A DNA stretch of 64,000 nt from Streptomyces sp. MspMP-M5 (GCF_000373585.1 NZ_KB891882.1:1-64000), one strand, 5' to 3'; positions 37,006-46,500 are shown, counted from the stretch's first letter. A program made the numbers and translations. The notes: generated by a model not told the origin, from the sequence alone.

Positions 37006-37557
37006 TCAGGGGCTCTCCAGCCAGTCGGTGTACCAGGTGCGAAAGCCGGGGCTCACCGGTACAAAGCCGCCCCAGTCCGGATCGAGCCCCCAGACCTGGC
37101 CGGCTCGCGGACCGTTCAGGATCAGCCGGATGAACATGCCGCAGCCCTGTTCGGCCAGCATGAGCGTGCCCCGGGTCAGCGCATCGGCCGGTGCGCCGAT
37201 CCGGCCGGGCAGAGGTCCGGTGAGAGGGAACGGCTCGGCCGGCCGGCCCGGCAGCCGGTCTTCCCGCCACTCGGTATCCACGGCGCACTCCTCGTCGGCC
37301 TCCGGGCGGGGCACGGTCAACGGCATCAACCCATGGCAGGGTCCGGCGGGGCCGTCGCCCACCTCGGCGACGAAAGACCGGTACTCCACCGGTAGACCGA
37401 TGCCATGGGATTCCTCGAACGCCCGGATCTCCGCCTCCGGCAGCCGAGGCGCCAACTCGTACCGGTGCGTGTCCGCCCCGAAGCGCACCCGCCCCGGATC
37501 CCGTGCCGCCATCTCCCGTATCCGTGCGCGTACGCCGTCCCCGTCCCAGCTCTCCAT
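37006..37557 (-). CDS. SMI1/KNR4 (SUKH) family protein
   Basis: The 183-aa protein carries a SUKH/SMI1-KNR4 fold: RLPEAEIRAFEESHGIGLPVEYRSFVAEVGDGPAG in the N-terminal half (residues about 35-72) and AEQGCGMFIRLILNGPRAGQVW near the C-terminus. Many bacterial SUKH proteins are immunity proteins for contact-dependent or polymorphic toxins, but no toxin gene is nearby, so the role is unknown. The ATG at 37557 follows TACGGT by 6 nt. It reads away from recA, sharing a 316-bp divergent region. Confidence 0.8.
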   Translation of the reverse strand: MESWDGDGVRARIREMAARDPGRVRFGADTHRYELAPRLPEAEIRAFEESHGIGLPVEYRSFVAEVGDGPAGPCHGLMPLTVPRPEADEECAVDTEWREDRLPGRPAEPFPLTGPLPGRIGAPADALTRGTLMLAEQGCGMFIRLILNGPRAGQVWGLDPDWGGFVPVSPGFRTWYTDWLESP

Positions 37558-37563
37558 CCAGTG

Positions 37564-37569
37564 ACCGTA
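37564..37569 (-). promoter_or_regulatory. -10 hexamer TACGGT for the SMI1/KNR4 gene
   Basis: On the minus strand TACGGT ends 6 nt before the ATG at 37557 and no ribosome-binding site is present. It points to a leaderless transcript. Confidence 0.5.
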
Positions 37570-37686
37570 ACGGGGGCGTCTGCGCCCCTGGACCGCCGCA
37601 CCCTCACGTCACGCGGCTGCCGGTGGCGGGCTTCGGCGGTGTGTCGGCACGGGCAAGGAGCGGCGCGATGTGGGTGGGTGGTGCGC

Positions 37687-37716
37687 TTGACACCAAAATC
37701 GAACATCCATTCTTAT
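37687..37716 (+). promoter_or_regulatory. recA promoter with SOS (LexA) box
   Basis: TTGACA (37687-37692) and TCTTAT (37711-37716) form a vegetative-type promoter with 18-bp spacing. Between them lies GAACATCCATTC (37701-37712), close to the Gram-positive LexA consensus GAACNNNNGTTC, and the form I recall for Streptomyces recA. LexA bound here would block the -10 region until DNA damage. Confidence 0.85.
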
Positions 37717-37775
37717 GGGGGAGCCGGCTGCCTGACGCGGTTGCGGCTCGCGGAGACGGCGGGCCGTCCGCGGAG

Positions 37776-37784
37776 TTATCCACA
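37776..37784 (+). promoter_or_regulatory. Perfect DnaA box TTATCCACA in the recA leader
   Basis: TTATCCACA lies between the recA promoter and its start codon, 90 bp upstream of the ATG. It is an exact match to the E. coli consensus; Streptomyces origin boxes tend to be TTGTCCACA. It is a single site, not an origin cluster. Confidence 0.5.
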
Positions 37785-37873
37785 GGCCGGAGCCGGGTCC
37801 GGGCGCATTGTCAGTGGCAGGGGTTAGCGTCATGGACGTGAAGCGATCGACTCAAGCAAACCGGGTGGAACCC

Positions 37874-38995
<1,122 letters not shown>

Positions 38996-39001
38996 TCCGC
39001 C

Positions 39002-39670
39002 ATGACACGGCGAACGGAATGGCCGGACGGCGCGGGCTTCCACGGCGCCGCCGGCGACACCGAGAACCGTAGCGGCCGCATGGGCGGCGCCGCCCCCGAG
39101 GACGGTGCCGCACGCAGGGACAGCGGTGGTTCCCGCCCGTCGAGGGCCGGGTCGGGACCGCCGCGCACGCCCGAGGAGCAGGCGCGGGCGATCTGCCTGC
39201 GCCTGCTCACCGGGAGCCCGCGCACCCGCCGGCAGCTCGCGGACGCCCTGCGGGAGCGGGGCATCCCCGACGAGGCGGCGGACGAGGTGCTCGCCCGCTT
39301 CGAGGACGTCGGGCTGATCGACGACGCGGCGTTCGCCGACGCCTGGGTGGAGTCCCGGCACCACGGCCGGGGCCTGGCCCGCCGCGCCCTGGCCCGGGAG
39401 CTCCGCACCAAGGGGGTGGACTCCGCCGTCATCGACCAGGCCGTCGGCCGCCTCGATCCGGAGCAGGAGGAGACCACCGCCCGCGAGCTGGTCGACCGCA
39501 AGCTGCGCACCACCCGTGGCCTGGACCGCGACAAGCGGCTGCGCCGGCTGGCCGGCATGCTGGCCCGCAAGGGCTACCCGGAGGGCCTCGCCCTCCGCGT
39601 CGTCCGCCAGGCCCTGGAAGAGGAGGGCGAGGACCCGGAGATCCTGGACTCCCACCTACCGGACGCCTGA
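39002..39670 (+). CDS. recX: RecX, regulator of RecA
   Basis: The 222-aa protein has a nonconserved, Gly/Arg-rich N-terminal extension of about 55 residues and then three helical RecX repeats: EEQARAICLRLLTGSPRTRRQL, DDAAFADAWVESRHHGRGLARRAL and RELVDRKLRTTRGLDRDKRLRRLAGMLARKGYP. RecX binds RecA filaments and limits recombinase activity. It begins 6 nt after recA and is certainly cotranscribed with it. The start at 39002 is the first in-frame ATG after recA; a start nearer residue 55 cannot be excluded. Confidence 0.93.
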   Translation: MTRRTEWPDGAGFHGAAGDTENRSGRMGGAAPEDGAARRDSGGSRPSRAGSGPPRTPEEQARAICLRLLTGSPRTRRQLADALRERGIPDEAADEVLARFEDVGLIDDAAFADAWVESRHHGRGLARRALARELRTKGVDSAVIDQAVGRLDPEQEETTARELVDRKLRTTRGLDRDKRLRRLAGMLARKGYPEGLALRVVRQALEEEGEDPEILDSHLPDA

Positions 39671-39768
39671 CGGCCCGGCGGGCGGCAAGCCCGGGGCCTC
39701 CGGCTCGTACCCTGCCCCGCGACCTCAGCACCCCACCGGCCAGCTCCAGTCACCCCACCGCACAGGTG

Positions 39769-40146
39769 CTAGCGCTCCACCGGAAGCCCCGCCGCGCGCC
39801 ATGCCTGGAAGCCGCCGATCAGGTCGGTCGCGCGGTGCAGGCCCAGCTGGTGCAGGGAGACCGCCGCCAGGCTGGAGGCGTAGCCCTCGTTGCAGATCAC
39901 CACGACCGGCAGAGCGTGGTGGGTCGCCTCGGGGGCGCGGTGCTCACCCGTCGGATCGAGCCGCCACTCCAGCTCGTTGCGCTCGACGATCAGCGCCCCG
40001 GGGATGGTGCCGTCGCGTTCGCGCAGCAGCGCATAGCGGATGTCCACCAGTAGTCCGCCGGCTTCCTGGAGCGCCGCGGCCTCCGCCGGACCCACCCGGC
40101 TCAGCCCGCGCCGGGCCCGCGCCAGCAGCTCGTCGATCGCGCTCAT
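39769..40146 (-). CDS. Rhodanese-like sulfurtransferase
   Basis: The 125-aa single-domain rhodanese has LLVDIRYALLRERDGTIPGALIVERNELEWRL-type core segments and the active-site loop VVVICNEGYASSLAA with Cys85. Such proteins transfer sulfane sulfur from thiosulfate or persulfides. It follows the cysteine dioxygenase gene by 76 bp on the same strand, so both probably belong to one sulfur-metabolism operon. It converges on recX. Confidence 0.9.
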   Translation of the reverse strand: MSAIDELLARARRGLSRVGPAEAAALQEAGGLLVDIRYALLRERDGTIPGALIVERNELEWRLDPTGEHRAPEATHHALPVVVICNEGYASSLAAVSLHQLGLHRATDLIGGFQAWRAAGLPVER

Positions 40147-40222
40147 ACCGCGAACTCGCTTCGCCCGCCCGCGCGTTCGCGCGGCGCGCCGCTTCCCGGC
40201 CCGCGCTCGTTCCGCCCGCGCA

Positions 40223-40762
40223 TCACCACTCCTCCGGTCGCTCGACCTCTTCCAGCCGAAGCACCGCCCCGCTGCGGCTGTAGCGCCGCATCAGCGGCAG
40301 CGGCGGATAGTAGGCGTGCACCGACACCGCATGGGTGTCGGGGGAGAGGTTGAGCACCTGATGGACGTGGTGCGGGCCGAACGCCCGGCCCCGTCCACCG
40401 CTCAGCCGGCGCTCCCGGTCGACACCGTCGGCGAGCTCCAGCGTCCGCCACCCCTCGGTGGGAATCGCGGCGGCCAGCGACTGCTCGGTCAGCTCCCCGG
40501 CGGCCGCAGCGAAGGCACCGCGCGAACCGCCGTGGTCGTGCCAGCCGGTGCCGGTGCCGGGCGGCCAGCCGATCAGCCACGCCTCGCTGCCGCCCGGCCC
40601 GTCGAGCCGGATCCAGGTGCGGCCCTCCGGATCGAGCGGCAGCGCGGCGACCAGCGCGCGGTCGGCGGCGGTACGGCGGACGAAGTCGAGGAGTTCGGCG
40701 GCGCCGGGGCCGCCGTCCTGAGCGCGGGCACGCGGCCGCGCAGGGGTGTGTACATCGGGCAC
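40223..40762 (-). CDS. Cysteine dioxygenase-like cupin
   Basis: The 179-aa protein is a type I cysteine dioxygenase-like cupin, expected to oxidise cysteine to cysteine sulfinate with non-haem iron. Metal ligands are visible as GWHDHGGSRGAF (His75, His77) and GPHHVHQVLN (His132/His134). The GTG at 40762 is chosen because AGGA lies 8 nt upstream; the frame extending to 40894 runs through the leader and hairpin. A Cys leader peptide (40863-40949) and a hairpin precede it. The rhodanese gene follows. Substrate could also be another thiol such as 3-mercaptopropionate. Confidence 0.85.
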   Translation of the reverse strand: MPDVHTPARPRARAQDGGPGAAELLDFVRRTAADRALVAALPLDPEGRTWIRLDGPGGSEAWLIGWPPGTGTGWHDHGGSRGAFAAAAGELTEQSLAAAIPTEGWRTLELADGVDRERRLSGGRGRAFGPHHVHQVLNLSPDTHAVSVHAYYPPLPLMRRYSRSGAVLRLEEVERPEEW

Positions 40763-40813
40763 GGGAACCGTCCTGAGTGATCGTGCGGAGCGCGGCCGCC
40801 GGATACCGGGCAA

Positions 40814-40842
40814 CTGCCGCGCGGGGAGGGCCACCGCGGCAG
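40814..40842 (-). promoter_or_regulatory. Hairpin between Cys leader peptide and cysteine dioxygenase gene
   Basis: CTGCCGCG (40814-40821) and CGCGGCAG (40835-40842) form a perfect 8-bp stem with a 13-nt loop, 21 nt after the leader ORF stop and 52 nt before the dioxygenase start (minus strand). Its place fits an attenuator or a ribosome-controlled switch, but no U tail is seen. Confidence 0.45.
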
Positions 40843-40862
40843 CACGGCCGGGGCGGTGGGGA

Positions 40863-40949
40863 TCAACAGGACGGACGACACATGCAGCCCGCATAGCGGA
40901 GCAGGTCCAGATGGACCCTCCGCCAGAACCGCGAGCTGTGTTCAGTCAC
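40863..40949 (-). CDS. Putative Cys-responsive leader peptide (28 aa)
   Basis: This ORF encodes 28 residues starting GTG and ending with RRVHLDLLRYAGCMCRP followed by Ser-Cys-stop. Three of the last eight residues are Cys, two as the rare codon TGT. Its GTG overlaps the stop of the flavin monooxygenase gene (8-nt overlap GTGACTGA), so it may be translated by coupling. It lies 100 bp upstream of cysteine dioxygenase. The ORF at 28236 has the same signature. I recall similar leader peptides upstream of sulfur genes in actinomycetes; a translation-controlled switch is inferred. Confidence 0.72.
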   Translation of the reverse strand: MTEHSSRFWRRVHLDLLRYAGCMCRPSC

Positions 40950-42690
40950 CCTCGGAGTCAAGCACGGGGTCTCCGGGAGGGTCAACCGGCCACGGTGCCG
41001 GTGCCGGGCCGGCCGCCGGGTCCGCCGCGGCCCCGCCGCGCACCGCGTCCGCGCAGGCGGCGAGTTCGTCCGGCCGCACCCCGGACAGCGCGGCGACCAG
41101 ATGGCCGTCGGGCCGTACCACCAGCACGGTGTGTGCCGCGGCGCCCGGATACGCCTCGGTGACCAGGACCTCCGCCCGCATCGGCAGCGCGGCCACCGCC
41201 TCCGTCAGACGGGGCATCAGCCCCGCCGACTGCCAGTGCCGCTGGTCCCACACCCCCGTGCCGGGCGCCACCAGCACCACCAGCAGCCCCCGGCCGAGCC
41301 GGTCGCGCAGCCCCTCCGACGCGCCGTCGGAGGCGGTCACCGGTACGTCCACCACCGGTGCCCCCGGGAAGGTGCCGACCGCCGTCCCGCCGGGCAGGTC
41401 CGGGGGCGCCGCCAACGGTGTCCGCGGATAGGACGGGGGCGCGCCGAGCGGGCCGCGGCCCAGGTGGCCGTCGGTCAGCAGGGTGCTGCGCCCGCGCGCC
41501 GCCCCCGGCAGCACCGTCCGCCAGCGCACCGCACCACCGTCCCGGAGCAGCGGAAGCGCCGAGTCGGCGGCCCGCAGCCGGGCGGCGACCGCGGCCCGGC
41601 GCTCGGCCTGATAGCTGTCCAGCAGGGTGTCGGTGGCGCCGTGGTGCCAGGCCAGCCCCAGCTTCCAGGCGAGGTTCTCGGCGTCCCGCAGGCCCTCGTC
41701 CAGGCCCTGGGTGCCCAGCGCGCCCAGCAGATGGGCGGCGTCGCCGGCGAGGAAGGCGCGGCCCCGCCGCCAGGTCCGCGCCAGCCGGTGGTGGACGGTG
41801 TGGACGCCGGTGTCGAGGAGTTCGTAGGGCGGGACCAGGCCGGTGTGGCCATGTCCGGCCGGCGCGCCGCCCTCGCCGGCGGACCCGGCCGCCGCCTCCG
41901 CCGCCCAGCCGGCCAGCGAGTCGCGGATCCGGGCCACCAGCGCGTCCGGGGTCACCAGATCGCGCCCCGGGGGCAGCAGCCAGTCCAGCCGCCAGACCCC
42001 GCCGGGCAGCGGGCGGGCGGCGACCTCGCTGAACCGGCCGCCGCCGTGCCGGGCCGGCGAGCGGTGCAGCAGCGCCTCGCCGGGCCAGGGGAGTTCGGTG
42101 CGCAGCGTGGCCACCGCGTGCCGTTCGACGGCGGTGCGGCCGGGGAAGCGGATGTCCAGCAGCTTGCGCACGGTGGACCGCGGGCCGTCGCAGCCGACGA
42201 GGTAACTCCCGCGCCACCAGGTGCCGTTGGCGCCGCGAGTCTGGGCGCTGACACCCTTCTCGTCCTGCTCGACGGCGGCCAGCCGGCTGCCGGAGACGAC
42301 CTGGGCGAGCGGTTCGCCGGCCAGCGCGGCGCGCAGCGCGCGGGCCAGCGCGTGCTGGGGGAGGTGCACCGGGGGCGCATCCGCGGCCGCGCCGTCCGCA
42401 CCCTCCGCGCCGTCCTGGGCGCCGGCGAAGGCGACCCGTTCCAGCAGCCGGCGGCGGCGCATGGTGCGCCACGCCGACCAGCGGGCACCGGCGCCCGCCA
42501 GGGTGTCCGCGCAGCCGAGCCGGGCGGTGAACGCCGCGGTGTCCGGGCGGAGTACGACGGTGCGGGCGGGCCGGTCCTCCTCCTCGCCGCCGGTCTCGTC
42601 GAGGACGACGACGGGCACGCCGTGCCGGGTCAGGGCGAGGGCGAGCGCGAGACCGACCGGGCCGGCCCCGGCGACGATCACCGGCTCCAC
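40942..42690 (-). CDS. FAD-dependent aromatic-type monooxygenase
   Basis: The 582-aa flavoprotein resembles phenol/polyketide hydroxylases (PheA/TetX type). It has the N-terminal dinucleotide fold VEPVIVAGAGPVGLALALAL, the middle motif YLVGCDGPRSTVRKLL and the second FAD motif GRAFLAGDAAHLLGALGTQGLDEGLRDAENLAWKL, split here across residues about 285-325, and a thioredoxin-like C-terminal domain (about 430-560). The substrate is unknown. The GTG at 42690 is chosen since GGGGAG lies 7 nt upstream and FAD motif starts at once; the ATG at 42828 lies within the terminator of the glu operon. Its stop overlaps the Cys leader ORF. Confidence 0.88.
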   Translation of the reverse strand: MEPVIVAGAGPVGLALALALTRHGVPVVVLDETGGEEEDRPARTVVLRPDTAAFTARLGCADTLAGAGARWSAWRTMRRRRLLERVAFAGAQDGAEGADGAAADAPPVHLPQHALARALRAALAGEPLAQVVSGSRLAAVEQDEKGVSAQTRGANGTWWRGSYLVGCDGPRSTVRKLLDIRFPGRTAVERHAVATLRTELPWPGEALLHRSPARHGGGRFSEVAARPLPGGVWRLDWLLPPGRDLVTPDALVARIRDSLAGWAAEAAAGSAGEGGAPAGHGHTGLVPPYELLDTGVHTVHHRLARTWRRGRAFLAGDAAHLLGALGTQGLDEGLRDAENLAWKLGLAWHHGATDTLLDSYQAERRAAVAARLRAADSALPLLRDGGAVRWRTVLPGAARGRSTLLTDGHLGRGPLGAPPSYPRTPLAAPPDLPGGTAVGTFPGAPVVDVPVTASDGASEGLRDRLGRGLLVVLVAPGTGVWDQRHWQSAGLMPRLTEAVAALPMRAEVLVTEAYPGAAAHTVLVVRPDGHLVAALSGVRPDELAACADAVRGGAAADPAAGPAPAPWPVDPPGDPVLDSEGD

Positions 42691-42805
42691 GGGGCGGCTC
42701 CCCGGATCCGGCGGTACGTACGGGACGTGCGGGAACGGGCAGAGGGGGGCCGGTGCGTGATCACACAGCGTATGCAACCCATTGCGGCCGCCGCCGTCAA
42801 GTGAC

Positions 42806-42835
42806 GGAGGCGGTGGCGCCGTTGCCACCGCCTCC
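42806..42835. terminator. Terminator of the glu operon
   Basis: A perfect 12-bp inverted repeat GGAGGCGGTGGC / GCCACCGCCTCC (42806-42817, 42824-42835) with a 6-nt loop lies 39 nt after the gluD stop on the minus strand. Confidence 0.88.
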
Positions 42836-42874
42836 GGACGGTCCGGTACCGGCCGCGCGCGGCCGGACCTGCCG

Positions 42875-43798
42875 TCAGTCCTTGGTGCCGGCCGGTGCCG
42901 CGGCGCTCTCCGCGGCGTCCGCGGCGGCCACCGGCTCGGCGGCCGGGGCCACCCCGATGCCGGTCCGGGCCCGGCGCCCGCGCCGCTCGATCCAGTTGGC
43001 CAGCGCGGACAACGCCAGGCACATCGCCACGTAGATGCTGCCGACGACGATGATGACGGGGATGTAGGTGTCGTTCCCGTTGACGATGATGTTGGTGCTC
43101 ATCAGGCGGGCGGTGTAGAGGAGTTCCTCGAAGGTGATGATGTAGCCGAGCGAGGTGTCCTTCAGGGTCACCACCAGCTGGCTGATGATCGTGGGCAGCA
43201 TCGCCCGGATCGCCTGCGGCAGCAGCACGGTCGTCATCACCTGCGTCTTGCTCATGCCGAGCGCGTACGCGGCCTCCCGCTGGCCCCGGGGCACGGCGTT
43301 GATGCCGGCCCGCAACACCTCCGCCTGCACCGCGCCGTTGTAGACCGTCAGCCCCGCGACCAGCGCCCAGAACTGCGGCTGGCTGCCGGTCAGGCCCAGG
43401 GCGTCGCGGTTGCTGAGCAGGACGACCCACAGCGCGTAGATCGTGATCAGCAGCGGCACCGCGCGGAACAGCTCGATGAAACCGGTGGCCAGCCAGCGGA
43501 TCGGCTTGTGGTCGGAGAGCCGGGCGACCGTCAGCAGCAGGCCCAGCGCCAGCGACAGCACCGCCGCCACCGCGAAGACCTGAAGGGTCGTCAGGATGCC
43601 GTCGCGGATGCTGGTGCGCACCCCGGCGTAGTTGAAGATCTCCCAGACCTTCGGGTCCAGTTGGCCCTTGGCGTCCAGCCGCAGGACCGCGAAGGCGATC
43701 AGCCCCAGCACCGCCAGCGCGCCGAGGACGCTGTAGACGCGGTTGCGGGCCCTCGCCCTCGGCCCCGGCACGTCGTAGAGAACGCTCGCGCCACTCAT
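42875..43798 (-). CDS. gluD: Glutamate ABC transporter permease GluD
   Basis: The 307-aa permease has about six membrane helices and the HisM-type coupling motif EVLRAGINAVPRGQREAAYALG (EAA loop) in the second half. It ends in an Ala-rich cytoplasmic tail. Paired with GluC it forms the pore of a polar amino acid importer. ATG 43798 (MSGASVLYDV) matches the family start; it lies 91 bp after gluC. The order gluA-gluB-gluC-gluD is the same as in Corynebacterium glutamicum and S. coelicolor. Confidence 0.92.
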   Translation of the reverse strand: MSGASVLYDVPGPRARARNRVYSVLGALAVLGLIAFAVLRLDAKGQLDPKVWEIFNYAGVRTSIRDGILTTLQVFAVAAVLSLALGLLLTVARLSDHKPIRWLATGFIELFRAVPLLITIYALWVVLLSNRDALGLTGSQPQFWALVAGLTVYNGAVQAEVLRAGINAVPRGQREAAYALGMSKTQVMTTVLLPQAIRAMLPTIISQLVVTLKDTSLGYIITFEELLYTARLMSTNIIVNGNDTYIPVIIVVGSIYVAMCLALSALANWIERRGRRARTGIGVAPAAEPVAAADAAESAAAPAGTKD

Positions 43799-43889
43799 GC
43801 CCCTACCTCGCTTCGTCCCGTCCCGCCGGTGCGCGGCCACGGCGCCCGTCCGTATGTGTCGTTCCTGGTGTCCCGGTTGCCGCATCCGT

Positions 43890-44537
43890 TCATCGGGCGA
43901 CCCCCAACCGGCGCTCCAGCAGCCGGAACAGGCCGCTGACCGCGAAGGTGATGACGAGGTAGGCCAGCGCCGTCCACAGGAAGATCCAGGCGATCGGGTA
44001 GCCCCGGTCGTTGAGGAGCTTGGAGACGTTGAACAGCTCGCCGTAGCCGAACGCGCCGGCGATCGCGGAGTTCTTGGTGAGCGCGATGATGATGCTGCTC
44101 AGCGGCGGGATCACGGTACGGGCCGCCTGCGGCAGCACGATCAGCCGCAGTGTCTGGGAGAAGGTCATGCCCAGGCTGCGGGCCGCCTCCGCCTGGCCCA
44201 GCGGCACGGTGGTGATGCCGGACCGCACCGCCTCGCACACGAACGAGGAGGTGTAGAAGCCGAGCGCCAGCGTGCCCAGGACGTACGGGCTGGCGCCCTG
44301 GAAGAGGATCTGCGGCACGACGAAGAAGGCGACCAGGAACAGCAGCGTCAGCGGCGTGTTGCGCAGCACCGTCACCCAGGCCGTGCCGAAGGCGCGCAGC
44401 GGCGGGACCGGAGAGACCCGGAAACCGGCTATGAGCACGCCGAGCACCAGCGCGAGCAGCGCGGCGGACGCGGTGATCGCCAGGGTTCCGAGGAACCCGT
44501 CCCGGAACTCGGGCAGATAATCGAGGAGTACGTTCAT
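43890..44537 (-). CDS. gluC: Glutamate ABC transporter permease GluC
   Basis: The 215-aa inner-membrane permease has five membrane helices, LRNTPLTLLFLVAFFVVPQI and the EAA loop EAVRSGITTVPLGQAEAARSLG that docks with the ATPase. It belongs to the polar-amino-acid HisMQ family and forms a heterodimer with GluD. GGAGA lies 5 nt before the ATG at 44537. It is 209 bp after gluB on the same strand, the longest gap in the operon. Confidence 0.93.
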   Translation of the reverse strand: MNVLLDYLPEFRDGFLGTLAITASAALLALVLGVLIAGFRVSPVPPLRAFGTAWVTVLRNTPLTLLFLVAFFVVPQILFQGASPYVLGTLALGFYTSSFVCEAVRSGITTVPLGQAEAARSLGMTFSQTLRLIVLPQAARTVIPPLSSIIIALTKNSAIAGAFGYGELFNVSKLLNDRGYPIAWIFLWTALAYLVITFAVSGLFRLLERRLGVAR

Positions 44538-44746
44538 GGGGTCTCCGCGGTAGCGGTCGGGTCGGCGGCGGGAAACGGCAGGGGGCGGCACGGAACGGCA
44601 GGCAACGGCGCGGCAAAACAGGCAACTGCGCTGCGCCGCCCGCGAGTCGGCGGGCGCGGGCCGGCGGGCGTGCGGAAGACAGCGCGCCCCGTACACCCGT
44701 CGCGGCGGGCGTACGGGGCGGCGCGGTCCGGTGCGTGCGCGGGCCG

Positions 44747-45658
44747 TCAGTAGCGCGGCAGCGGCGTCTCCGGGGCGACGTAGGCGGAGCCGGACTTGCC
44801 GAGCGTGCCCTCGTACGCCTTCTTGTAGTCGCCGTTCTTGATGTGGTTCTCCAGCGCGGTGGTGATCGCGTCGCGCAGGGCCTTGTCGTCCTTGGCGAGG
44901 CCGACGCCGTAGGGCTCCTTGGTGAACGGCTTGCCGGCGACCCGGAGCTTGCCCGGCCGCTGGGCGGCGTAGCCCTTGAGGATCGCGTCGTCGGTGGTGA
45001 CCGCGTCGACCGACCCGTCCAGCAGGGACTTCACGCAGTCCGAGTACTTCGACAGCTCGGTGGTGTGCGCCCCGTACTTGGGCTTCTTGATCTCCTGGAG
45101 CGGGGTGGAGCCGACGATCGAGCAGACCTTCCGGCCCTGGAGGGCGTCCGGCCCGGTGATGGCCTTGTCGTCCTGGCGCACCAACAGGTCGGCGCCGGCG
45201 GTGTAGTACGGGCCCGCGAAGCTGACCTGCTTCTTGCGCTCGTCGTTGATGGTGTACGTACCGACGTAGTAGTCGACCTGGCCTCTGGAGATGGCGGTCT
45301 CACGGACGTTGGAGTCGATGGTCTGGAACTTGATCTGCTTCTCGGAGAAGCCCAGGTCGGCGGCGACCATCTTGGCGATCTCGATGTCGAAGCCGGAGTA
45401 CTTGTTGGTCGCCGGGTCCTTGAAGCCCAGGAACGGCTGGTCGGCCTTGACGCCGATGGTGATCTGGCCGGCCTTCTGGGCCTTCTTCAGGGTCGGCGAG
45501 TCGACCTTCACATCCTTGGCGACCGTGTAATCGCCGCTGTAGACATCGCTGCCGGGCTGCTTGTCGCCCGCCGAACCGGCCTGGCCCCCGCACGCGGTCG
45601 CCGTCGCCGCCAGCGCGAGCACCATCGCGCCCGCCGCAGCCGTCTTACGCATCCTCAT
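44747..45658 (-). CDS. gluB: Glutamate-binding lipoprotein GluB
   Basis: The 303-aa extracellular substrate-binding protein of SBP family 3 starts with a lipoprotein signal peptide (RKTAAAGAMVLALAATATAC), so Cys23 or nearby is the lipid anchor. The mature protein shows GQITIGVKADQPFLGFKDP, SGFDIEIAKMVAADLGF and the binding segment QVDYYVGTYTINDERKK. AAAGGAAG lies 6 nt before the ATG at 45658. It follows gluA by 56 bp. Glutamate specificity is inferred from gene order and family. Confidence 0.93.
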   Translation of the reverse strand: MRMRKTAAAGAMVLALAATATACGGQAGSAGDKQPGSDVYSGDYTVAKDVKVDSPTLKKAQKAGQITIGVKADQPFLGFKDPATNKYSGFDIEIAKMVAADLGFSEKQIKFQTIDSNVRETAISRGQVDYYVGTYTINDERKKQVSFAGPYYTAGADLLVRQDDKAITGPDALQGRKVCSIVGSTPLQEIKKPKYGAHTTELSKYSDCVKSLLDGSVDAVTTDDAILKGYAAQRPGKLRVAGKPFTKEPYGVGLAKDDKALRDAITTALENHIKNGDYKKAYEGTLGKSGSAYVAPETPLPRY

Positions 45659-45714
45659 GGTCAACTTCCTTTGGTTCAACAGGTGTTGGCAAACATGGTG
45701 GCCCAACTGCGGCC

Positions 45715-46500
45715 TCAGTGATGGAGGATCTTCGACAGGAAGTCCTTCGCCCGGTCGCTGCGCGGATTGCTGAAGAACTGGTTCGGCTCGGCCTCTTCGA
45801 TGATCCTGCCGTCCGCCATGAAGACCACCCGGTTCGCCGCGGAGCGCGCGAACCCCATCTCGTGGGTGACCACGACCATCGTCATCCCGTCCCGGGCGAG
45901 CTGCTGCATGACCTCCAGCACCTCGTTGATCATCTCCGGGTCCAGTGCCGAGGTCGGCTCGTCGAAGAGCATCACCTTCGGGTCCATCGCCAGGGCGCGG
46001 GCGATCGCCACCCGCTGCTGCTGGCCGCCGGAAAGCTGTGCGGGGTACTTCTCCGCCTGGGCGCCGACGCCGACCCGGTCGAGCAGCGTACGGGCCTTCT
46101 TCTCCGCGGTCGTCCGGTCCGTCCTGCGGACCTTGGTCTGGCCCAGCACGACGTTCTCCAGGACCGTCTTGTGCGCGAAGAGGTTGAAGGACTGGAACAC
46201 CATGCCCACGTCGGCGCGCAGCCGGGCCAGTTCACGGCCCTCCTGCGGCAGCGGCCTGCCGTCGATGCCGATGCTGCCGCTGTCGATGGTCTCCAGGCGG
46301 TTGATGGTGCGGCAGAGGGTGGACTTGCCGGACCCGGAGGGCCCGATCACCACGACCACCTCGCCGCGCCGGATCGTCAGGTCGATGTCCTGGAGCACGT
46401 GCAGCGCGCCGAAGTGCTTGTTCACGTTGTCCAGTACGACCAACGGGTCTCCCGTGGGCGCAGCGCCCCCGGCGTTCTTGGTCACCGGTACTTCGCTCAT
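45715..46500 (-). CDS. gluA: Glutamate ABC transporter ATP-binding protein GluA
   Basis: The 261-aa ATPase has Walker [13 protein letters not shown], the Q-loop [17 protein letters not shown], signature [15 protein letters not shown], Walker [15 protein letters not shown] and the H-loop [11 protein letters not shown]. It drives the GluBCD importer and is the first gene of the operon. An inverted repeat GTCCTCC / GGAGGAC (46514-46534) lies just upstream of the start and includes the Shine-Dalgarno-like GGAGG, so it may influence translation. Confidence 0.95.
   Translation of the reverse strand: MSEVPVTKNAGGAAPTGDPLVVLDNVNKHFGALHVLQDIDLTIRRGEVVVVIGPSGSGKSTLCRTINRLETIDSGSIGIDGRPLPQEGRELARLRADVGMVFQSFNLFAHKTVLENVVLGQTKVRRTDRTTAEKKARTLLDRVGVGAQAEKYPAQLSGGQQQRVAIARALAMDPKVMLFDEPTSALDPEMINEVLEVMQQLARDGMTMVVVTHEMGFARSAANRVVFMADGRIIEEAEPNQFFSNPRSDRAKDFLSKILHH

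Noticed and set aside
37776-37784. Chromosomal origin at the DnaA box
   Set aside because: Only one box is present, with no AT-rich unwinding element and no dnaA or dnaN gene nearby.
42757-42764. GTGATCAC palindrome as a CRP-type site before the monooxygenase
   Set aside because: It lacks the TGTGA-N6-TCACA spacing, and an 8-bp palindrome is expected often by chance.
42690-42828. ATG at 42828 as start of the flavin monooxygenase
   Set aside because: It would place the N-terminus across the perfect terminator hairpin of the glu operon and adds a Pro-rich stretch before the FAD motif. GTG 42690 has a good ribosome-binding site.
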